Below, in pieces: positions 60,901 through 64,000 of a stretch of DNA of 64,000 nt (the first letter of the stretch is position 1; the number at the start of each line of letters is the position of its first letter). The notes beneath the pieces are model-generated. The model worked only from the letters and a program-made list of their open reading frames with translations, was not told where the DNA came from and did not search any database. Where the stretch lies: assembly GCA_016704465.1 (NCBI GenBank), contig JADJAD010000014.1, forward strand, positions 186,001 through 250,000, read 5' to 3'. The DNA comes from Gemmatimonadota bacterium. GTDB lineage: Bacteria > Gemmatimonadota > Gemmatimonadetes > Gemmatimonadales > Gemmatimonadaceae. The position numbers and the translations under genes are program-made.

Positions 60901-63401
60901 ACGCCGCTCGCTCGACGCTCACGCCAACGAGCGCCGGACTCACGGCCGACGGCGTCAGCACGCAACTCCTCACCGTGACCGCCTACGACGCCACGGGCAA
61001 TCCGCTCCCCGCCGGCGGCGCGACGGTGACCATCACCCGCCAGTCCGGCACGGGCAGCATCGGCGCCGTGACCGACGTCGGCGACGGGACCTACACCGCC
61101 ACCGTCACCGCGCCCGCGGCGGTCGGGAGCGGCGTCTTCGTCGCCACCTTCGGCGGCAACCCGGTCCTGGGCGGCACCGCGAGCCAGGTCCAGGCCACCG
61201 TCACCTACAGCGTCGGTGCGGCCAACGCCGCGGCATCGACGCTCACGCCGGCTGCTGCCAGCATCACGGCCAACGGCACCAGTACACAGGTCCTGACCGT
61301 GAGCGCGAGGGACGCCTCCGGCAACGCGCTGTCGACCGGGGGCGCGACCGTCTCGATCACCCGACTCTCGGGAACCGGCACGATCGGCTCGGTAACCGAC
61401 GTCGGCAACGGGACATACACCGCCACGGTGACCGCGCCCGCCGCGGTCGGGACCGGGACTTTCGTGGCGACGCTCGGTGGTGCTCCCGTGCAGGACGGCG
61501 CCGGGACCCAGACGCAAGCAGTCGTCACGTATGTCGTGGGCGCTGCGAGTGCCGCCCGCTCCACGCTCACGCCGCAAAACTCGGGCATCACCGCCGACGG
61601 TACGAGCACGCAACTGCTCACCGTGACCGCACTCGACGCCACGGGCAATCCCCTGACGACCGGCGGCAGCACGATCACCATCACCCGATTGTCTGGCTCG
61701 GGGACGATCGGGCCGGTCGCCGACGTCGGCAACGGCACGTACACGGCGGTGGTCACCTCCCCGACGGTCGCCGGCAGCGGGATCTTCGTCGCCACGTTAG
61801 GCGGCGCCCCGGTGCAGGGCGGGACGGCCAGCCAGGTGCAAGCGCGTGTCGGCTACGGCGCTGGCCCCGCGGTCGCGTCGAACTCGCTCCTCACGCCGCC
61901 GACGGCGTCGCTGCAGGCCAACCCGGTCCGCACCCAGCGCCTCATCGTCACCGCTCGCGACGCGGGCGGCAATCACCTGAGCACCGGCGGTGCGGTCGTC
62001 ACGATCACGCGCCTGTCGGGGATCGGCACCATCGGCCCCGTCACCGACATCGGGAACGGCACCTACGCCGCCGTGGTCACGGCGCCCTCCACGGTCGGCT
62101 CGGGCGTCTTCGTCGCGACCCTCGGTGGGGCGGCTGTCCAGGGCGGGATGTCGGGCCAGGTGCAGGTCACCATCACCTTCACCGCCGGCCCACTCAGCGC
62201 TGCCACAACGATGCTCACCCCCACCTCGGCGAGCGTCACCGCCGACGGGGTCAGCACCCAGACGCTGACCGTGACCACGAGCGACGAGTACGGCAACCCG
62301 ATCACCACCGGCGGGGCCGAGGTCACCATCACCAGGCTGTCCGGCAACGGAACGATCGGGGCAGTCACGGACGCCGGCGGCGGCCGCTACACGGCGCAGG
62401 TCACCTCGCCGACGGCGATCGGCACCGGAGTCTTTGTCGCCACGGTCGGTGGGCTCCCGGTTCGCAACGGCACCAACGAGCAGGCGCGTGCCACGATCTC
62501 GTACGGCGCGGGCGCCGCCGGCCGCTACGTCGTCTCGGTGAGCAAGCTCGACCCCGTCGTCCGGACCCCCATCACCGTGTCGGCACAGCTCCTGAGCACC
62601 AGCAACCATCCCGTGACGGGGACGGCGCGCTGGGTCACGTGGACCAAGTCGCTTCTGGACGGGAAGCTGAGCACGTCGATGACGCGCACCAACGCCGAGG
62701 GCATCGCCACGGTGACGTTCACCCCGGACAGCATCGCCGGCGTCGAGTACGTCATCACGGCGAGCGACGAGACCGGGCCGACAGGCACGAGCGCGACGAT
62801 CGTGACGGTCGCCGACGCGCCGAGTCCCGTGCGCAGCACCGCCGTCGTCCCGCTGGATGGAAGTGCGGAGTCGCCCGTCGCCATCACGGTGCGCCTGACG
62901 GACAGGTACGGCAACGTGCTGGGGGCGCAGGCCGCAGCGATCGGACTCCGCGTGCGGGGCGCGAATGCCGGGACGACCGGTGCGCCCGCATCCAGCGACC
63001 CGGGCGGCTCCTACACGACAGCATACACGCCCATGCGCCCCGGCGTGGACACGGTGACCGTGCTGGTCAACGGCGTCGCGATGGAGACCGGCACCGTCGT
63101 ACGACGGGTGAGCGCGCTCCTCTCTGACCTGTCCGTGAACTTCACCACCGACATGGTCGAACCGGTCGTTGGCGACACGGTGACCATCGTCATGACGGTG
63201 ACCAACGCGGGTCCCGGAGCGGCGGCACAGACGCAGATTGACACCGACCTCCCCCTCGATCGCTTCGAGACGCTCTCGATCGTCGTCAGCCAGGGGAGCT
63301 TCGACGCGGCGGCGCAGCGATGGACGATCGGCACGGTGGCGCCTCGCGCGTCGGTGACGCTGACGTACCGCGGCGTCGTCAAGCTTCCGCCCTCGTCCTG
63401 A
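48936..63401 (+). CDS. Giant secreted surface protein: autotransporter-type repeats, 30 Ig-like domains, DUF11-like end
   Basis: 4,821 residues from GTG 48936, which gives a good signal peptide (WRYLLPVWCAIGVALMGSAL, cleavage near LWSQA). The mature protein opens with TRTWTGGGANNNWTTAGNWG, a typical beta-helix start, then PATR-like autotransporter repeats (LTLSGTNSPYAGTTSLSAGT) in a 261-residue unit. From about residue 1295 come 30 domains of 108 residues each of the invasin/Big_1 type (STLTPTSASITADGTSTQVL, GGATVTITRQSGTGSISAVT, VGNGTYTATVTSPTAVGSGV). The C-terminus adds two more Ig-like domains (ISVSAQLL-type and STAVVPLDGSAESPVAITVR) and a DUF11-like domain (EPVVGDTVTIVMTVTNAGPG). No beta-barrel, sortase or type-9 sorting signal is seen, so the export route after Sec is unclear. 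Likely adhesion or a long surface fibre. Confidence 0.85.
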   Translation: MSARRIKTVIGHTRAVSSWRYLLPVWCAIGVALMGSALFASPLWSQATRTWTGGGANNNWTTAGNWGGIAPVAGDNLVFDAAGVAVRNAPANNFANGTIFGTITVSAAGYTFTGSSVSTTGVTVSTYASGTSTISFIIGGAGGVTMDAAGTLALSVANTFTGGLRINAGTVSGSNAASFGASASVITLGASSGADNATLNGALAGTFANPITVASGSSGTLSITNSAASQFSGAMTLQRDVVLAPTLTNLLTVRGGITGTGNVIVSGTGTTAAVTMSTVAINFSGTLTNQGTNTGTTTVSGGVGTNVTSITQSSTTSAMTISTTALTVNGSGTTLTNTAGTRLLTLSGGVSGTGSLILNNNSATAAAITVSTTSVNHTGTVTSSGTGSGTVVISAALGANVTGVTQNSATSALTLSGTNSPYAGTTSLSAGTLRLGSATALGGNGAANGTGGSLAIAGGTTLDATANTTLTTTNAKTINGDFTLGGSFTLNLGPGAMTITPPTLTITKGGTALATLPGAVSSTTDLTLNITNSSGITFSGAVNVDGTITNTGAGAGTTTFTGGVGSNVTAITESSLTTALTISTTALTVNSGGTTLTNALGTKLLTVSGGVAGTGALIVANNSATAAAITVSTTSVNHTGTVTNSGTGSGTVVISAALGANLTGVTQNSATSALTLSGTNSPYGGTTSLSAGTLFLGSATSLGGNGASNGTGGALVIAAGTTLDATATQTLTTTNAKTINGDFTLGGSAILNLGPGAVTLTPPAVTVTKNGTTLTTIPAAVDGTTDLTIDINGTSGVTVSGQVNVDGSLTNSGTGTGTLTLSGGVGSNVTQITESSTTSALTISSTALTVNAGGTTLTNALGTKLLTVSGGVAGTGALILHNNSTLTSGITLSTTSVNHTGSITNSGTGTGNALISAVIGVNVTGVTQNSATSMLTLSGTNTYAAPTTISAGVLAASATAALGDGSASNPLVFAGGTLRATSTITSPATRDVTLSADAIVDANGQTTTFSGIVSGAAGLTLPTAGTLRLNGAATIGGDVTILAGTLRGSSTAGLRIRGDFINDASYLHNSGTVFFDGAGTQTIGGSSATTFYTVEVDGAGLSIATTPTIADTLLLTDGTVTTGANRVIMASTGTITGASTSSYVIGTIEHNIPNAAAPTAHFPVGDATHFAPVSLTFAGTTSGSGSLTVTTTAGDHPNIATSHGDPTRSVNRYWTIDNTTVAGFTSYDATFSFPAGELDGGVTTSALAVRRYTSGAWTVPLSTNQLPTSTTGTGMTGFSDFAIAEGIPDAAETSLTPTTASITADGVSTQVLTVTARDAGGNPLSAGGATVIITRQSGSGIIGPVTDVGDGTYTATVTAPTAVGSGVFVATFAGNPVQGGTGSQTQATVSYTVGAASADASTLTPTTASITADGTSTQLLTVTALDAYDNPLTTGGATVTITQQSGTGTISAVTDVGDGTYTATVTSPTAVGSGVFVASLGGAPVKSGNVGQTTAAVDYTAGAADAALSTLTPVSASIIADGTSTQVLTVTAVDANGNPLTIGGATVTITQQSGTGSIGAVTDVGDGTYTATVTSPTAVGSGVFVATLGGNPVEDGTASQTQATITYTVGAAAAARSTLTPASASITADGASTQLLTVTALDANGNDIATGGATVTITRQSGTGSISAVTDVGDGSYTAIVTSPTAAGSGVFVATLDGNPVQDGTASQTQATVTYTAGAADAARSTLTPTSASITADGASTRLLTVTALDANGNALPNGGATVTITRQSGTGTISAVTDVGDGTYTAIVTSPTAVGSGVFIATLGGNPVQDGTASQTQATVTYAVGAADAAHSTLTPTSASITADGASTQVLTVTAHDANGNALGIGGAIVTIIRQSGTGTIGAVTDVGNGTYTATATSPTAVGSGVFVATLGGDPVQDGTASQTQATLTYAVGAVNAARSTLTPASASITADGASTQVLTVTALDANGNALSTGGATVTITRQSGSGSISAVTDVGDGTYTATVTSPTAVGSGIFVATLGGSSVQDGTASQTQSTVTYTVGAADAARSTLTPTSTSITADGTSTQVLTVTALDAHGNALSTGGATVTITRQSGTGSIGAVTDVGNGTYTATVTSPTAVGSGVFVATLSGTSVQDGTASQTQATVTYTVGAADAARSTLTPTSASITANGTSTQVLTVTALDANGNALPTGGATVTITRQSGTGSISAVTDVGNGTYTATVTSPTAVGSGVFVATLGGNPVQDGTASQTQATVTYTVGAADAARSTLTPPSASIIANGTSTQVLTVTALDANGNALATGGATVTITRQSGTGSISAITDVGNGTYTATVTSPTAVGSGIFVATLGGISVQDGTASQTQTTVTYTVGAANAARSTLIPTSASITANGTSTQVLTVTALDANDNALPTGGATVTITRQSGTGAISGVTDVGNGTYTATVTSPTAVGSGVFVATLGGAPVQDGTASQTQATVTYTVGAADAARSTLTPTSTSITASGTSTQVLTVTALDANGNALATGGATVTITRQSGTGTISAVTDVGNGAYTATVTSPTAVGNGVFVATLGGNPIQDGTASQTQATVTYTVGAADAARSTLTPTSASITANGTSTQLLTVTAYDANGNALASGGATVTISRQSGTGSISAVTDVGNGTYTATVTSPTAVGSGIFVATLGGTPVQDGTASQTQATVTYTVGAADAARSTLTPTSASITANGTSTEVLTVTALDANGNALSTGGATVTITRQSGTGTISAVTDVGNGTFTATVTSPTTVGSGIFVATLGGNPVQDGTASQTQATVTYSVGAADAARSTLTPASASITADGTSTQVLTVTALDANGNPLPTGGATVTITRQSGTGTISAVTDVGNGTYTATVTSPTAVGSGIFVATLGGTSVQDGTASQTQATVTYTVGAADAARSTLAPTSASITANGTSTRVLTVTALDANGNALATGGAAITITRQSGTGTVSGVTDIGNGTYTATVTSPTAVGSGVFVATLGGTPVQDGTASQTQATVTYTVGAADAARSTLTPASASITADGTSTQVLTVAALDANGNALTTGGATVTITRQSGTGSISAVTDVGNGTYTATVTSPTAVGSGIFVASLGGSSVQDGTASQTQATVTYAAGAADAARSTLTPASASITANGTSTQVLTVTALDANGNPLPAGGATVTITRQSGTGTISAVTDVGNGTYTATVTSPTAAGSGAFVATLGGAPVQDGTASQTQATVTYTVGAVDAARSILTPTSASITANGSSTQVLTVTALDANGNALSTGGATITITRQSGTGTISGVTDVGNGTYTATVTSPTAVGSGVFVATLGGNPVQDGTASQTQATVTYTVGAADAAHSTLTPTSASITADGISTQVLTVTALDANGNALTTGGATVTVTRQSGTGGISAVTDVGNGTYTATVTSPTAVGSGVFVATLGGNPVQDGTASQTQATVSHTVGAADAARSTLTPASASITANGTSTQLLTVTALDANGNALTTGGATVTITRQSGTGSIGAVTDVGNGTYTATVTSPTAVGSGVFVATLGGSSVQDGTASQTQATVTFAVGAADAARSTLTPISTSITADGTSTQVLTVTALDANGNALATGGATVTISSQSGTGSISAVTDVGNGSYTATVTSPAAVGSGVFVATLGGNPVQDGTASQTQATVTYTVGAADAARSTLTPTSASITADGTSTQLLTVTAYDANGNALASGGASVTITRQSGTGTISAVTDVGNGTYTATVTSPTAVGSGVFVATLGGNPVQDGTASQTQATVTYAVGAADAARSTLTPANASITADGTSTQLLTVTAYDANGNALPAGGATVTITRQSGTGTIGAVTDVGNGTYTATVTSPTAVGSGVFVATLGGNPVQDGTASQTQATVTYAVGAANAARSTLAPTSASITANGSSTQLLTVTAYDANGNPISGGGATVTITRQSGTGTIGAVTDVGNGTYTSTVTSPTAVGSGVFVATLGGNPVQDGTATQTQATVTYTVGAADAARSTLTPTSAGLTADGVSTQLLTVTAYDATGNPLPAGGATVTITRQSGTGSIGAVTDVGDGTYTATVTAPAAVGSGVFVATFGGNPVLGGTASQVQATVTYSVGAANAAASTLTPAAASITANGTSTQVLTVSARDASGNALSTGGATVSITRLSGTGTIGSVTDVGNGTYTATVTAPAAVGTGTFVATLGGAPVQDGAGTQTQAVVTYVVGAASAARSTLTPQNSGITADGTSTQLLTVTALDATGNPLTTGGSTITITRLSGSGTIGPVADVGNGTYTAVVTSPTVAGSGIFVATLGGAPVQGGTASQVQARVGYGAGPAVASNSLLTPPTASLQANPVRTQRLIVTARDAGGNHLSTGGAVVTITRLSGIGTIGPVTDIGNGTYAAVVTAPSTVGSGVFVATLGGAAVQGGMSGQVQVTITFTAGPLSAATTMLTPTSASVTADGVSTQTLTVTTSDEYGNPITTGGAEVTITRLSGNGTIGAVTDAGGGRYTAQVTSPTAIGTGVFVATVGGLPVRNGTNEQARATISYGAGAAGRYVVSVSKLDPVVRTPITVSAQLLSTSNHPVTGTARWVTWTKSLLDGKLSTSMTRTNAEGIATVTFTPDSIAGVEYVITASDETGPTGTSATIVTVADAPSPVRSTAVVPLDGSAESPVAITVRLTDRYGNVLGAQAAAIGLRVRGANAGTTGAPASSDPGGSYTTAYTPMRPGVDTVTVLVNGVAMETGTVVRRVSALLSDLSVNFTTDMVEPVVGDTVTIVMTVTNAGPGAAAQTQIDTDLPLDRFETLSIVVSQGSFDAAAQRWTIGTVAPRASVTLTYRGVVKLPPSS
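49760..51770 (+). repeat. 783-bp (261-residue) repeat, about two and a half copies
   Basis: The sequence encoding TTSVNHTG starts its AACCAC at 50061, 50844 and 51627, exactly 783 bp apart each time. Each unit has the order SVNHTG, GVTQNSATS, LTLSGTN, TTTNAKTINGDF, GGVGSNVT and LGTKLLTVSGGV. Units two and three are close but not identical at the DNA level; the third is cut after the first third. Confidence 0.85.
52818..62537 (+). repeat. Thirty tandem 324-bp repeats encoding 108-residue Ig-like domains
   Basis: The L-T-P codons that open each domain sit at 52818 in the first and 62214 in the last, a distance of 9,396 bp or exactly 29 periods of 324 bp. No unit has gained or lost a codon. Copies in the middle are highly similar at the DNA level, while the first and last four differ more, the usual sign of unequal crossing-over or gene conversion acting most strongly in the centre. 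Confidence 0.92.
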
Positions 63402-63421
63402 TCCGTCGGAGACCTCGGCTC

Positions 63422-63484
63422 CACCGATCGCACCGATCGCACCGATCGCACCGATCGCACCGATCGCACCGATCGCACCGATAA
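63422..63484. repeat. Tandem 9-bp repeats (CACCGATCG) after the giant gene
   Basis: Six perfect units at 63422, 63431, 63440, 63449, 63458 and 63467, plus a diverged seventh. Lies 20 bp after the stop of the giant gene and before the stop of the convergent gene on minus. Confidence 0.88.
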
Positions 63485-63523
63485 CACGAGGTCAGGCGGC
63501 GCCGGCAGCGCCAGCGCCAGCGC

Positions 63524-64000
63524 CTAACGCGACGTGCTGACCGAGAAGCTCACCTTGTTGCACTTCGTCGTGCCGGCATCGGACGACGTCGCACACCCGC
63601 CGAAACGCACGGTGGAGGCCACGCGCGCCCAGAAGAACTCGGTGACCGGACCGACCTGCAGGGCGATGGCAACCTCGCCGTCTCCCTTGGCCGAGACCAG
63701 CCCCGTCCCGTCCACACCAGCCACCGACGGATTGGCCGTCAGCCAGATGTGCCGCGTCGTATCGACCACTGGCGACCCGACCCGGTCCAGCACGCGATAG
63801 TCCACGCGGGTGGACTGGCCCCGCGCATAGAACACGACGATGTCGGTGGCGAACAGGATGTGGTCGGGGACCTGACGCACGACGACCTGCGCCACGCGCT
63901 TGGGAAAGCTCGGACTGTCCAGCAGTCCCACGATGGCCGCGGCCGTGCCATTGCCGGTTGTTCGGAAGCGCCCGTACCCGTCACTCACCATGACCGTGGT
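63524..64000 (-). CDS. C-terminal part of an Ig-like (BIG2-type) surface protein, continues beyond the window
   Basis: Stop at 63524; the frame stays open to the right edge, so the ATG at 63991 is not a convincing start (the preceding codons, TTV, fit the same beta pattern). Visible are SDGYGRFRTTGNGTAAAIVG, then QVPDHILFATDIVVFYARGQ and a BIG2-like stretch (TANPSVAGVDGTGLVSAKGD, then GEVAIALQVGPVTEFFWARV), the N-P-S-V-A-x-V-D-x-x-G-x-V-x-A-x-x-x-G pattern. Two cysteines near the end (FGGCATSSDAGTTKCNKVSF) may pair. It converges with the giant Ig-repeat gene. Confidence 0.7.
   Translation of the reverse strand, partial: TTVMVSDGYGRFRTTGNGTAAAIVGLLDSPSFPKRVAQVVVRQVPDHILFATDIVVFYARGQSTRVDYRVLDRVGSPVVDTTRHIWLTANPSVAGVDGTGLVSAKGDGEVAIALQVGPVTEFFWARVASTVRFGGCATSSDAGTTKCNKVSFSVSTSR

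Noticed and set aside
53429..62368. Many antisense open frames of about 70-107 codons, evenly spaced
   Set aside because: They are the mirror of the 324-bp repeats; GC-rich Ig-domain codons leave the antisense frame without stops. They have no ribosome sites.
52818..62537. CRISPR array
   Set aside because: The repeats are 324 bp, contiguous and in frame in a single protein, with no spacers and no cas genes nearby.

Overview
The window is about 70% GC and densely packed, with many ATGA/GTGA start-stop overlaps and no tRNA, rRNA, CRISPR array, integrase or transposase that I can see. Secreted proteins carry Sec-type signal peptides ending in AxA-like sites. The overall style (MgtE-like pairs, S9 peptidases, serine hydrolases with membrane tails, giant Ig-repeat surface proteins, an over-represented CGTTAGGC octamer) would fit Gemmatimonadota or a similar high-GC, Gram-negative-type bacterium. 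That placement is inference, not proof.

Layout. (1) 1-7271: the end of a hybrid histidine kinase; an oxidative pentose phosphate block (pgl on minus, divergent gnd-zwf, then a ROK/polyphosphate-glucokinase-like gene fused in frame to ApaG); and a secreted S9 peptidase. (2) 7280-7861: a secreted DsrE-family protein on minus. (3) 8070-34635, all minus: a contractile phage-tail-like / extracellular contractile injection system (eCIS) operon of about 26.5 kb. In transcription order it encodes a very long helical tape-measure candidate, a zinc-phospholipase-C-like membrane protein, a BNR-propeller protein, a circularisation-protein-like hub component, a tail-terminator candidate, sheath, tube, an assembly-chaperone candidate, a disordered linker protein, a gpD-like hub, a gpV-like spike, a PAAR-like tip, gp25, baseplate J, a second large baseplate protein, a PASTA protein, two unknowns and a collagen-like fibre. 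No capsid, terminase, lysis or AAA+ ATPase gene is seen. (4) 34937-36075: a divergent LuxR-type regulator with a degenerate receiver, and a small receiver-like protein. (5) 36119-48346: a broken large membrane protein, two beta-lactamase-fold serine hydrolases flanking a peptidoglycan-binding L,D-transpeptidase-like protein, then an MscS-like channel with an MgtE-N/CBS protein and an MgtE Mg2+ transporter. (6) 48936-63401: one 4,821-residue secreted protein with autotransporter-type repeats followed by exactly 30 tandem 108-residue Ig-like domains. (7) The right edge holds the end of another Ig-like surface protein.

The injection-system genes form one transcription unit: the sheath contracts around the tube, which carries the gpD/gpV/PAAR spike, on a gp25/J baseplate. 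The collagen-like protein is the best candidate for target binding, and the phospholipase-like and propeller proteins are candidates for cargo or anchoring.

At least six genes carry single-base frameshifts, several at homopolymers or repeats: pgl, the hub protein, the propeller protein, the tape-measure candidate, the 36-40 kb membrane protein and the MgtE-N protein. This looks like uncorrected long-read error more than biological decay, so the frames given there are reconstructions.
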